Position numbers and translations under genes: made by a program
Assembly (NCBI RefSeq): GCF_014773225.1
Contig: NZ_JACXAJ010000003.1
Span: forward strand, 62,001-126,000
Direction of reading: 5' to 3'
Length of the DNA: 64,000 nt
From: Pontibacter aquaedesilientis
GTDB lineage: Bacteria; Bacteroidota; Bacteroidia; Cytophagales; Hymenobacteraceae
The notes under the pieces: model-generated
The model's database searches: none
What the model was told of the DNA's origin: nothing
What the model saw: the letters and a program-made list of their open reading frames with translations, nothing else
Shown here: piece by piece, positions 27,643-36,210 of the stretch
Layout: each line of letters starts with the position of its first letter
Position numbering within the stretch: the stretch's first letter is position 1

Positions 27643-29841
27643 TTACGGCTGCTTTTTGGCATACGGATTCACACCCATATTCTTATAAAGGAAAGCCCAG
27701 GTATCAGCCCATTCCTGAATAACCAGTGAAGTCGGTTTGCCGGCACCGTGACCTGCACGCACGTCGATACGGATCAGGTATGGGTTGCCCGGAGCGCCCT
27801 TTTCCTGCAGTTCAGAGATGAACTTAAAGGAGTGCGCAGGCACTACACGGTCGTCATGATCGGCGGTTTTCACCAGCGTAGCCGGGTATTTCACGCCCTC
27901 TTTGATGTTGTGCAGCGGCGAGAAGGTATAGAGGTTCTTAAACTGTGCCTCGTCATCCGAAGAGCCGTACTCTGGCACCCAAGCCCAACCGATAGTGAAT
28001 TTGTGGAAACGCAGCATGTCCATCACACCCACGGCCGGAACAGCTACTTTGGCCAACTCCGGACGTTGCGTCATAAAGGCACCTACCAACAAACCACCGT
28101 TAGAGCCACCGCCCACGGCCAGTTTTTCGCTGGAGGTATACTTGTTGGCGATCAGGTACTCAGCTGCCGCAATAAAGTCGTCAAACACATTTTGCTTGTT
28201 CGGGGTCATACCCGCTTTGTGCCAGTCTTCACCGTACTCACCGCCACCGCGCAGGTTTGGCATCGCATACACGCCACCATTCTCCAGCCACAGCATGTTG
28301 GCGATGCTAAAGCTTGGCGTGAGTGAGATGTTGAATCCACCGTAAGCATACAGGTAGGTCGGGTTATTGCCGTTCAGCTCCAATCCTTTTTTGTGCACAA
28401 TGAACATCGGCACTTTAGTCCCGTCCTTGGAGGTATAGAAAACCTGCTTAGTTTCATAGGCTTCGGTATCCACGTCAACTTCGGTCTTGCGGAACAAGGT
28501 TACTTTGTTGTTCGGCACATCATAGCGGTAGATGGTGGGCGGGTAGGTGAAGGAAGTAAAGGTGAAGAACGTCTCTTTGTCGTCTTTCTCGCCGCCGAAG
28601 CCACCTACTGTACCGATAGCTGGCAACTCTACCTTATTCAGTTGCTTGCCATTAGTGTCGTATACCACCACTTCGCTGGCAGCGTCTTTCATGTAAGAAG
28701 CAATGATGCGGCCTCCTACCAGCGATACATTGCCCATCACATTCTCGTTCTGCGGCACTATTACTTTCCAGTTCTGCTCCTGCGGCTTTTTAGGATCTAT
28801 CAGCACCAAACGGTAGCGAGTGGCATTCTTGTTTGTGCGCACCAACAGCTTATCACCAACATTGTCCACCACGTCGTACTCCGACTCAAAGTTATCGATG
28901 ATCGGCTTGATCGTAGACTTCGGGTCTTTCAGGTCGCGGTAGTAAAGGGCATTGGCACCGCTTGCACCTTCCGACACGTTCAGAATCAGGAAACGCTCAT
29001 CGTCAGTTGTCTGGCCATAGAAGTTACGGAGCGGCTTGGTTTTGTCTTCGTATATCAGTTTATCCTGGCTCTGCGGTGTTCCGATTTTGTGGTAGTATAC
29101 CTTATGGTACTCATTCTTATTGGCCAGTTTGTTGCCTTCGGTCGGGGCGTCGTAGCGGCTGTAGAAAAAGCCGTCTTTGTGCCAGCTAGGACCAGAGAAT
29201 TTTACCCACTCCACTTTGTCGTCAAGCTTCTTGCCGGTGGCAACTTCCATTATCTCATAGGTGTTCCAATCGGAGCCACCGCTTGACGTGCCGTAAGCAA
29301 CATACTTGGCGTCTTTGTCGAAGGACAGGGCGGTCAAAGCCACAGTACCGTCTGTCGAGAATTTATTTGGATCCAGGAAAACCTTGGGTTCACTCTCCAG
29401 TGTATTCTGCACGTAAAGCACGCTTTGGTTCTGCAACCCGTCATTCTTATAGAAGTAGTATTTGCCACCCTTTTTAAACGGAGCGCCATACTTCGGGTAA
29501 TTCCAGATCTTGGTCAGGCGCTCTTTTATCTGGTCGCGGAACTCTATGCCATCGAGGTAGTTAAAGGTTACTTTGTTCTGCGCCTCCACCCATTGATCCA
29601 CTTCCTCGTTATGGGTTTCGAGCCAGCGATACGGGTCAGCCACTTTGGTGCCGAAGTAATCGTCGGCATGGTCTACTTTCTTCGTTTTCGGATAATTTAG
29701 TTGGGTTTCAGACGCCGCTACGGGCGCTGTCGTGGTAGTTTCGGTATTCATGCCAGTGGCGGTACTCTCGGTTTGGGATGATTTGCAGGCTGTGACGGCA
29801 GTCAGGCCGCCCGCCAGCAAAAGAACAGTTGTTTTTTTCAT
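27643..29841 (-). CDS. Prolyl oligopeptidase family serine peptidase (S9A), lipoprotein
   Basis: The 732-residue enzyme cleaves short peptides after proline. It has a lipoprotein signal (MKKTTVLLLAGGLTAVTAC), so it acts in the periplasm or at the outer membrane. The N-terminal helper region (DPYRWLETHNEEVDQWVEAQN) is followed by a beta-propeller at about residues 110-450. The alpha/beta hydrolase domain has the nucleophile motif GGGSNGGLLVGA, the WAWVPEYGSSDD segment, and the Asp and His of the triad in DHDDRVVPAHSFKF and RAGHGAGKP. Length and order are those of prolyl endopeptidases. Confidence 0.94.
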   Translation of the reverse strand: MKKTTVLLLAGGLTAVTACKSSQTESTATGMNTETTTTAPVAASETQLNYPKTKKVDHADDYFGTKVADPYRWLETHNEEVDQWVEAQNKVTFNYLDGIEFRDQIKERLTKIWNYPKYGAPFKKGGKYYFYKNDGLQNQSVLYVQNTLESEPKVFLDPNKFSTDGTVALTALSFDKDAKYVAYGTSSGGSDWNTYEIMEVATGKKLDDKVEWVKFSGPSWHKDGFFYSRYDAPTEGNKLANKNEYHKVYYHKIGTPQSQDKLIYEDKTKPLRNFYGQTTDDERFLILNVSEGASGANALYYRDLKDPKSTIKPIIDNFESEYDVVDNVGDKLLVRTNKNATRYRLVLIDPKKPQEQNWKVIVPQNENVMGNVSLVGGRIIASYMKDAASEVVVYDTNGKQLNKVELPAIGTVGGFGGEKDDKETFFTFTSFTYPPTIYRYDVPNNKVTLFRKTEVDVDTEAYETKQVFYTSKDGTKVPMFIVHKKGLELNGNNPTYLYAYGGFNISLTPSFSIANMLWLENGGVYAMPNLRGGGEYGEDWHKAGMTPNKQNVFDDFIAAAEYLIANKYTSSEKLAVGGGSNGGLLVGAFMTQRPELAKVAVPAVGVMDMLRFHKFTIGWAWVPEYGSSDDEAQFKNLYTFSPLHNIKEGVKYPATLVKTADHDDRVVPAHSFKFISELQEKGAPGNPYLIRIDVRAGHGAGKPTSLVIQEWADTWAFLYKNMGVNPYAKKQP

Positions 29842-29925
29842 GAGGCTATACGATCGTGTTTAAAACTAATAGCTTTTACAAGGTATAAAGATACGGAATT
29901 TGAAGAAAATGTTCATTTCGCCGTT

Positions 29926-30927
29926 CTACTGCGCAAAATTGATCTCGGTGCTATCGCCAATATTCAGGCTATGGCTCAGCCCTCTGAAACTGGCGTCGCT
30001 ACCGATAATAGAGTCGTGCATGACAGCATTTTGAAGTTCAGAGTAGGCTCCGATAATGGAATTGCTCAGTGAAGAACGGGAGATAGTGGTATTGTCACCG
30101 ATCGCCACATTAGGCCCGATGATGGAGTGCGAGATATTACAGTTAGCACCAATGCTCACCGGTGGTATAATGATATTGCCTGGGTACTGGCTGCTTAAGT
30201 CATGCTCACGAAACCGGGGCCGGCTCAGGAGTTTGGCGTTGGCTTCCAATAGAGTCTCTTTTCTGCCGCAGTCAAACCAGTTGTCCACGTTCCAGGTCAC
30301 CATCTTTTCGCCCTGCCGGATCATGTGCATAAGGGCGTCGGTCAGGTGGTACTCGTTGTGGGTCCGTATCCCTTCGGTGATGATATGCTCCAGCGAACAG
30401 ACCAGCTTTTCGGGCTTCATGATCTTGTAGAGCCCCACCAGCGCAAAGTTAGACTTCGGGATTATCGGCTTCTCGACCAGTTTTATGATATACTCGTCGT
30501 TGCCGACTTCCGTGACGCCAAACAGAGAAGGCTTTGCTACTTTCTTTACACCGAGCACAGAATTGGGAGAGGCGATAATGGCTTCGAGGTCAGCTTCCAC
30601 GATGGTATCGCCGAGCATGATGAGCACACTGTCTTCGTGGCGGTAGGTCTCTCGGGCAATCCAGAGGGCATGGCCCAGACCTTCGCGGGGTTCCTGCACC
30701 ACAAACTCTGCCCGGATGCCAGGATACTTCTGCCGCACGTAGTTTTCCACTTTGTCGCCAAGGTAGCCAATAATGAACACATAGTCCTGGATGCCTACCT
30801 GCAGCAGCTTTTCCACGATATGGCCCAGTATAGTATTGTCCGCCACCGGCACCAGCGATTTGGGCTGCGTGTGCGTGTGCGGACGGAGTTTAGAACCAAC
30901 ACCAGCAACAGGTATAACGACTTTCAT
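29926..30927 (-). CDS. Sugar nucleotidyltransferase with left-handed beta-helix domain
   Basis: The 333-residue protein would join a sugar 1-phosphate to an NTP for polysaccharide or cell-wall precursors. The catalytic domain begins VIPVAGVGSKLRPHTHTQPKSLVPV (here SKLRP replaces the usual TRLRP) and carries the metal-binding LIMLGDTIVEADLE. The C-terminal third has hexapeptide-repeat spacing (GNIIIPPVSIGANCNISHSIIGPNVAIGDNTTI), a left-handed beta-helix. Glucose-1-phosphate thymidylyl- or mannose-1-phosphate guanylyl-transferases are the nearest types. The exact sugar and nucleotide are not determinable here. Confidence 0.88.
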   Translation of the reverse strand: MKVVIPVAGVGSKLRPHTHTQPKSLVPVADNTILGHIVEKLLQVGIQDYVFIIGYLGDKVENYVRQKYPGIRAEFVVQEPREGLGHALWIARETYRHEDSVLIMLGDTIVEADLEAIIASPNSVLGVKKVAKPSLFGVTEVGNDEYIIKLVEKPIIPKSNFALVGLYKIMKPEKLVCSLEHIITEGIRTHNEYHLTDALMHMIRQGEKMVTWNVDNWFDCGRKETLLEANAKLLSRPRFREHDLSSQYPGNIIIPPVSIGANCNISHSIIGPNVAIGDNTTISRSSLSNSIIGAYSELQNAVMHDSIIGSDASFRGLSHSLNIGDSTEINFAQ

Positions 30928-31017
30928 ATACTACACTTTTTCAGCAATATAGTGATTTTTGATTAGACTTTTAAGGATCAGGGAGAGGTATAGCCGGATT
31001 TTTGCAGCTGCCGGATC

Positions 31018-31195
31018 CAACCACCCCTGCCCCTCAGAGCTGCGCTCGAAATCTTCAAACTCCCGTTCTCGATTTTCCAAGGAGGGGAGCTTCTGCCACT
31101 GCCATTTTGAAGGTATAGGCGCTGTAGCTGCTAGATATCTGTTGATGATTGTCATCCCCCTGCCCCCTTCTGAGGAGGACTTTTCCGCCACTACC
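31018..31195. repeat. Pair of related G/C-tract intergenic repeats
   Basis: CCACCCCTGCCCCTC (from about 31020) and CATCCCCCTGCCCCCTTC (from about 31153) are near-copies. Each is followed by a purine-rich complement (GGAGGGGAGC near 31081; GAGGAGGACTTTT near 31173). They are degenerate copies of what appears to be one intergenic repeat type. Copy number in the genome cannot be judged from this window. Confidence 0.4.
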
Positions 31196-31305
31196 TTCTT
31201 ACAGGTATAAGTGTTGTCGTCACTATTATATACCACTGGCAGGTATAGCAAGACTAACTTGCCACCTGAGCTATGAAGCGAATAACTATGCCATGTGCAC
31301 TTTAT

Positions 31306-31356
31306 GACTCCCCACTGTTTAAGCGTTCAGCGAGTTTGGGGAGTCTTGACTTTTTT
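31306..31356 (+). terminator. Orphan terminator-like hairpin
   Basis: GACTCCCCA (31306-31314) pairs perfectly with TGGGGAGTC (31337-31345) and is followed by TTGACTTTTTTG. No + strand gene ends upstream of it, so it either ends a small unrecognised transcript or is a remnant. Confidence 0.5.
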
Positions 31357-31578
31357 GCTTACTGGGGGTAGGGGCCCTCGATTTTTGTGTCAAGACAAAA
31401 AGTGAGTGCCCGCCGCACAGGCGAAGCCAAGCCAACTATGCAATAGCACATGCTGCTATACCTGCAACAGCACTAACCACACCCACAAAACCAATTTCAC
31501 AACGTCATATTATGTTTTCCGTAATCATATCGCTTAGCTTTGTACTTATACCGTATACAAACCATACCCTTCAAAAAC

Positions 31579-32157
31579 ATGAAAAAAATCTTCTTTTACC
31601 TGATCGGCTTCATTGTGCTGGCCTCACAATCATCTTGCGGCTACAACACCATGGTGCAGAAAGACGAGGGCGTAGAAACCGCTTGGGCGAACGTGCAGAA
31701 TGCCTACCAGCGTCGCGCAGACTTAGTGCCAAACCTGGTGAACACTGTGAAAGGCGCCGCTAATTTCGAACGTGAAACCCTTGAAAGTGTAATCAATGCC
31801 CGCGCCAAAGCAACCAGCGTGCAGCTGAACGCCGACGATCTGACCCCTGAAAACCTGCAGCGTTTTCAGGCGGCGCAGAACGAACTAGGAGGTGCCCTAA
31901 GCCGCTTGCTCGTTTCTGTGGAGCGCTACCCGGATCTAAAGGCCAACCAAAACTTCCTGGAGCTGCAAGCCCAGCTGGAGGGTACCGAGAACCGTATCGC
32001 TGTTGAAAGACGCAAGTTCAACGAGGCTGTGCAGGATTACAACACCACCGTGCGCTCTTTCCCCAACAACATCATGGCCGGCATTTTCGGCTTCGAACGC
32101 AAAGGCCATTTCCAGGCCGACCCGGGTGCCCAACAAGCCCCTACGGTACAGTTTTAA
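31579..32157 (+). CDS. lemA: LemA family lipoprotein
   Basis: I chose the ATG at 31579, since it opens a lipoprotein signal (MKKIFFYLIGFIVLASQSSC); the frame's earlier ATG at 31540 adds 13 residues. The 192-residue protein is mostly long helices and has the family pattern: GVETAWANVQNAYQRRADLVPNLVNTVKG, then ENRIAVERRKFNEAVQDYN and FPNNIMAGIFGFE. LemA function is not settled; it is a membrane-associated helical protein. It is followed by two TPM-domain genes, a common neighbourhood for LemA in Bacteroidota. Confidence 0.93.
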   Translation: MKKIFFYLIGFIVLASQSSCGYNTMVQKDEGVETAWANVQNAYQRRADLVPNLVNTVKGAANFERETLESVINARAKATSVQLNADDLTPENLQRFQAAQNELGGALSRLLVSVERYPDLKANQNFLELQAQLEGTENRIAVERRKFNEAVQDYNTTVRSFPNNIMAGIFGFERKGHFQADPGAQQAPTVQF

Positions 32158-32166
32158 AGGATAAAT

Positions 32167-32232
32167 GATTGTTAGTTGTTGATTGCATTCCCTGCGAGAG
32201 TAAGAACGATTAACAATCAACAACTAACAATC
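32167..32232. repeat. 19-bp perfect inverted repeat
   Basis: GATTGTTAGTTGTTGATTG (32167-32185) is repeated exactly inverted at 32214-32232, with a 28-nt spacer. It lies between lemA and the first TPM gene. There is no T-run, so it is not a typical terminator. The AT-rich TTGTTGATTG unit also occurs at 26616. Confidence 0.65.
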
Positions 32233-32245
32233 AACAATTCTAGTC

Positions 32246-32683
32246 ATGCCCAAAGATACCATAACCGACGCGGACGAGAAGGTCATTATGGAGGCCATAC
32301 AGGAGGCGGAGCGCAACACATCCGGCGAGATTCGCGTGCACATCGAGAACAACTGCGAAGGAGATGCACTTGACCGTGCCACGGAGGTGTTCGCTCAGCT
32401 GCACATGCACCTGACCAAGCAGCGCAACGGTGTGCTGTTCTATGTCGCGATCAAAGACCATCAGTTTGCCGTGCTGGGCGATGCCGGCATCAATGCCATC
32501 GTACCCGACCATTTCTGGGAGGACATCACTGAGCAAGTGATCTCCCACTTCAAAAATAAAGAATACGCCGCCGGTCTAGCCAAGGGTGTTATTATGGCCG
32601 GGGAGCAACTTAAATCGCACTTCCCCTACGATGACAAGGGCGACCTTAACGAACTGAGCGACGACATATCGTTCGGAAAATAA
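32246..32683 (+). CDS. TPM domain protein (first of two)
   Basis: The 145-residue protein is a soluble TPM (Psb32/YgcG-type) domain with ITDADEKVIMEAIQEAERNTSGEIRVHIE, LHMHLTKQRNGVLFYVAIKDHQFAVLGDAGI and DHFWEDITEQVISHFKNKEYAAGLAKGV. It has no signal peptide, so it probably sits on the cytoplasmic side, in contrast to the next gene product. The TPM fold is implicated in membrane-protein quality control in other systems. A direct function here is unknown. It is 88 bases after lemA and 6 bases before the next gene. Confidence 0.88.
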   Translation: MPKDTITDADEKVIMEAIQEAERNTSGEIRVHIENNCEGDALDRATEVFAQLHMHLTKQRNGVLFYVAIKDHQFAVLGDAGINAIVPDHFWEDITEQVISHFKNKEYAAGLAKGVIMAGEQLKSHFPYDDKGDLNELSDDISFGK

Positions 32684-32689
32684 CACACC

Positions 32690-33475
32690 ATGAAACGACC
32701 CATCCTGTTCCTATACCTCCTTCTGATTAGCACCCTGCTTTTCGCTCAGAGTAATGATTTCCCGCCGCGCCCTACTCCGCCGCGACTGGTAAATGACCTG
32801 GCGGGCATCTTGAGCCAGGGAGAGATAGAGGCGCTGGAACAGAAACTGGTCAATTACAACGACACAACATCTACCCAGATCGCCGTTGTCACGATCAAGT
32901 CTATCGGTGATTATGACGCCAACCAGTATGCCGCCGAACTCGGAGAACGCTGGGGCGTGGGTGGCAGTAAAAATGATAACGGTCTGGTGATACTGGTGGC
33001 TTTGGATGAGCGAAAAGTAGCGATACAGACCGGCTACGGCATGGAGCACATCATTCCGGATGCCATCGCAAAGCGTATAACAGAACGCACACTCAAGCCT
33101 AATTTTCAGCAAGGGCAATTCTATAAAGGTCTCAATGAAGCAACTAACCTGATCATCAGTTTGGCAAGCGGTGAGTATCAGGCCGACCCGCAGGCTGACC
33201 AAGGCGAGGGCGAGGGTCCTTCTCTCATCACCATCATTATCATCGTCATCGTGCTGGTGTTTATCATGTCACGCTTCAAAGGCGGGGGCGGCAGAGGAGG
33301 CCGTGGCGTGCGCACATTGGGCGGCCCTATACTCGGTCCAGGCTCGTTCGGCACCTTCCGCACCGGCGGCGGCATGTTCGGCGGTGGAGGTGGCTTTGGA
33401 GGTGGCGGCGGCGGTAGCTTCGGCGGATTTGGCGGCGGTTCCTTTGGCGGCGGGGGCGCAAGCAGTAGCTGGTAG
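32690..33475 (+). CDS. TPM domain membrane protein with Gly-rich tail (YgcG-like)
   Basis: The 261-residue protein has a signal peptide (MKRPILFLYLLLISTLLFAQ). The TPM domain begins PPRLVNDLAGILSQGEIEALEQKLVNYND and has DNGLVILVALDERKVAIQTGYGMEHIIPD. A single membrane helix lies at about residues 180-196 (LITIIIIVIVLVFIMS). The tail beyond it is Gly/Phe/Ser-rich (GGGFGGGGGGSFGG and similar), as in YgcG-type proteins. It forms an operon with the gene 6 bases upstream and most likely with lemA. Confidence 0.9.
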   Translation: MKRPILFLYLLLISTLLFAQSNDFPPRPTPPRLVNDLAGILSQGEIEALEQKLVNYNDTTSTQIAVVTIKSIGDYDANQYAAELGERWGVGGSKNDNGLVILVALDERKVAIQTGYGMEHIIPDAIAKRITERTLKPNFQQGQFYKGLNEATNLIISLASGEYQADPQADQGEGEGPSLITIIIIVIVLVFIMSRFKGGGGRGGRGVRTLGGPILGPGSFGTFRTGGGMFGGGGGFGGGGGGSFGGFGGGSFGGGGASSSW

Positions 33476-33600
33476 CCCGAGTGCAACCTATTCTGCATGC
33501 GCTATGTTTACCCCTATATTATGCTGGTTATCTTGCTGTTAAACAAACACGTAACCAGTAACCTTCTTTTCATCAGGTATAGGGAGTCTGTCTGCAAAGC

Positions 33601-36210
33601 ATGAGGATTAGCAACAAGCACATAAAATCAAAGGTAGTTATTGGTTTCACACTGGCGTTTTCGATCATTGCCATTGCCATATACCTGACCTACAATAGTT
33701 TTACCCAGTTACTTAGCTCTGTTACGGTGCTGTCTCAGCCAAACGCCAAACTGGCCAAGCTGCAGCATACCCTGGCCGACATCGCAACAGCCGAGGGCTC
33801 TATTCGGGCCTATACCCTTACCACAGAAGAAAGGCACTTCAAGGAGTACCTCGAAAACCTGGGAACCGTCAACAATCAGATTGATTCGCTCCGTTACCTG
33901 ATGCAGGATAACCCTGCGGAGCTGGCACAGATAGATTCTATATCGGCTCTGCTGCTTGCCAAAAAGAAGAGCATGGAGCAGCATGTGGCTATCAAGCGGC
34001 AAAACCGGGACCGTAACAGTTACTCTGACAAAGCACTTCAGCAGATTACTTCTTCTGCTTCCGAACAGGCCACAACGACCATCAACCAGCGCACTACCAC
34101 CACGATCTCCGATAGGCTGGCTTTTAACGAAGACGCTCCTCCCGCTCAGCAGGAAAGTAAAAAGGGAATTCTGAGCAGACTGTTCTCCAAGCGGGCCGAC
34201 ACCAAACCGAAAGAGCAGGAACCACCAGTACCCATTGTCGTTCCTCAGATCGATGTTAAGCAGGAGTACACCACTGATACCAGCAAAGCGCGCGCTACAA
34301 AAGTAGCATCCATCGCCAAGGTACGTAACGTGCTGAATAAGGTGCAGCGCGAAGTACAGAAGCAGGAAGATGCGTTGGTAGCCAAAGAGTTGGCACTTTT
34401 GCAGCAGGACAAGCAGATTATGGACCAGATCAGGAGCATGATTTATGACCTGGAGAAGCATGAGTTGCAACAGGCCAGGCTCAGCTCGGAAAAGGCCAGG
34501 GAAGTCGCTGGAGAAACCTCACTGGTTCTGCTGCTGGTAGGTATATTCGGTCTCGTTAGTGGCATTGCTTTTATCATCGTCATTCTCCGCGATCTGACCC
34601 GCAGCAGCAAGTACAAGGCAGAACTAAGACGTTCCCGAAAAGAAGCTATCCAGTTGGCACGGGCCAAGGAATCCTTTGTAGCCAATATCAGCCATGAGAT
34701 TCGCACCCCCCTGAACGTTGTACTGGGTTTTTCGGAACAGCTGACCCGGACGGCATTGCAGCCACAGCAGCAGGAACACCTACAGGCTATACACAGCGCC
34801 GGAGAACACTTGCTGCACATTGTGAACGACGTGTTGGACCTTTCTAAACTTGAGGCCGGTAAACTCTACCTGCACCTGGCACCCTTTGAGATAAAGCATC
34901 TCTTGGACGAAGTGGAGCGGACTTTTCGCTTGAAAGCCAGTACCAAAGGAATAGGATTCTCCTGCAGCATGGATGAGCACCTCCATGGCCATCTGCTCGG
35001 GGACTGCCTGCGCCTTAAGCAGGTGCTTTTCAATCTGGTCGACAATGCTATCAAGTTCACGCATGAGGGTGAGGTGAATGTACGGTGCCGACTCAAGTCG
35101 CAGCGCCGTGGCCGTGTCGTGGTACTCATCGAGGTATCAGACACAGGTATAGGCATCCCGATGGAACAGACCGCGCACGTATTTGGGGAGTTTAACCAGG
35201 CCGACGATTCCATCATCCGGAAGTATGGTGGCACGGGCTTGGGCCTATCAATCAGCAAGAAGCTGGTCGAAATGCAGGAAGGCTCTCTTACGCTGCGCAG
35301 CACGCCCAACCAGGGCACGACTTTCAGCATAGTATTGCCAATGAAACGTGTAACGGCCGAAGCAGAAAGTGCTATAGCACCCCAGGTGCTACAAGGGACG
35401 GCAGCAGCCGACGTATTGGCAGGCAAGTCGGTGTTGGTCATCGATGACGATGCGTATAGCCGCATGCTTTGTCAGCTGATCCTGCGTCGCTGGGGTATGC
35501 AGGTTACGTTGGCCAACGACGGGCAACAGGCGCTGGATGTTATCCAAACAAAGCATTTTGATGTGGTGCTGACCGATATACAGCTGCCGGGCATGAGCGG
35601 AAAAGCTGTATCAAAAGCCATCCGGAAAGAAAATGCCACTGTTCCTATACTGGCGCTTACGGCCAATATCATGAGCAGCAACCGTCGTTTTTTTGCCAAA
35701 ACGCCCATATCCGATCACCTTCTCAAACCGTTTACAGAACAGGAGTTGCACCAAAAGCTCAGCAAGGCATTGGTACCCGCAGCTATACCTGACAAAACAG
35801 AAACGGTCAGCAGCACTGTTGCCCTGAGGAACGCAAAAGCAAGCCTTTATACTTTGGATGAGATCCGTGCTTTTGCCGGAGATGATGAAGAGACTGTACG
35901 GGCGGTGCTGGAGGTACTGGTAGCCGACAACCGTAAGAACCTTGCGCAATTGCAGGAAGCGGTTGATTCGCAAAACTGGAGACAGGTAGGCGAATTGGCC
36001 CATAAGATGAAGACGGCCTTCCAACACCTGCAAGCCCATACTGTGTTGCCGGCACTGGATACCTTCGAACAGCTCCTGCACCAGCCACAGCCACAAACAG
36101 CCACCCTTCCGGCCATTGCCCAACAACTGCAGCACGACGCGGCGGAGGTTCTTGCGGCACTGGCGTCCGAGCTGGAACCGAGCCAGATAACTGCGGATAC
36201 GATCGCCTAA
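33601..36210 (+). CDS. Hybrid sensor histidine kinase with receiver and Hpt domains
   Basis: The 869-residue protein has two membrane helices (about residues 11-31 and 304-330). The extracytoplasmic part between them is mainly helical, interrupted by a low-complexity and basic segment (SRLFSKRADTKPKEQEPP). The HisKA domain carries NISHEIRTPLNV with His365. ATP-binding boxes follow: LFNLVDNAIKFT, SDTGIGIP and GGTGLGLSISKKLVE. The receiver (LVIDDDAYSR, VVLTDIQLPGMSG) has Asp659. The terminal Hpt domain has ELAHKMKTAF with His801. All relay residues are present. The last four bases overlap the convergent response regulator gene, a probable partner. The stimulus is unknown. Confidence 0.94.
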   Translation: MRISNKHIKSKVVIGFTLAFSIIAIAIYLTYNSFTQLLSSVTVLSQPNAKLAKLQHTLADIATAEGSIRAYTLTTEERHFKEYLENLGTVNNQIDSLRYLMQDNPAELAQIDSISALLLAKKKSMEQHVAIKRQNRDRNSYSDKALQQITSSASEQATTTINQRTTTTISDRLAFNEDAPPAQQESKKGILSRLFSKRADTKPKEQEPPVPIVVPQIDVKQEYTTDTSKARATKVASIAKVRNVLNKVQREVQKQEDALVAKELALLQQDKQIMDQIRSMIYDLEKHELQQARLSSEKAREVAGETSLVLLLVGIFGLVSGIAFIIVILRDLTRSSKYKAELRRSRKEAIQLARAKESFVANISHEIRTPLNVVLGFSEQLTRTALQPQQQEHLQAIHSAGEHLLHIVNDVLDLSKLEAGKLYLHLAPFEIKHLLDEVERTFRLKASTKGIGFSCSMDEHLHGHLLGDCLRLKQVLFNLVDNAIKFTHEGEVNVRCRLKSQRRGRVVVLIEVSDTGIGIPMEQTAHVFGEFNQADDSIIRKYGGTGLGLSISKKLVEMQEGSLTLRSTPNQGTTFSIVLPMKRVTAEAESAIAPQVLQGTAAADVLAGKSVLVIDDDAYSRMLCQLILRRWGMQVTLANDGQQALDVIQTKHFDVVLTDIQLPGMSGKAVSKAIRKENATVPILALTANIMSSNRRFFAKTPISDHLLKPFTEQELHQKLSKALVPAAIPDKTETVSSTVALRNAKASLYTLDEIRAFAGDDEETVRAVLEVLVADNRKNLAQLQEAVDSQNWRQVGELAHKMKTAFQHLQAHTVLPALDTFEQLLHQPQPQTATLPAIAQQLQHDAAEVLAALASELEPSQITADTIA

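Larger units (their letters stand above)
30928..31578. other. Gene-free, repeat-rich intergenic region
   Basis: These 651 bases hold no convincing gene. A frame at 30931-31251 (-) exists but has no domain and runs through repeats. From about 31018 to 31195 there are two related CCCCTGCCCC...GAGGAGG segments. A hairpin with a T-run lies at 31306-31356 (+). Between 31386 and 31430 is GTGTCAAGACAAAAAGTGAG followed by GCCCGCCGCACAGGCGAAGC, a type of sequence common in Bacteroidota spacers. Five AGGTATA-type octamers or cores are scattered through it. A -7-like TAGCTTTG (31535-31542) precedes lemA. Confidence 0.55.

Noticed and set aside
30931..31251. A 106-aa frame on the minus strand upstream of the nucleotidyltransferase
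   Set aside because: It runs through repeat-like spacer sequence, has no domain or signal peptide, and no paralogue is visible in the window.
35230..35250. TGGCAC..TTGG resembling a sigma-54 -24/-12 promoter
   Set aside because: It encodes the conserved GGTGLGL ATP-binding box of the histidine kinase, and the spacing is not right.
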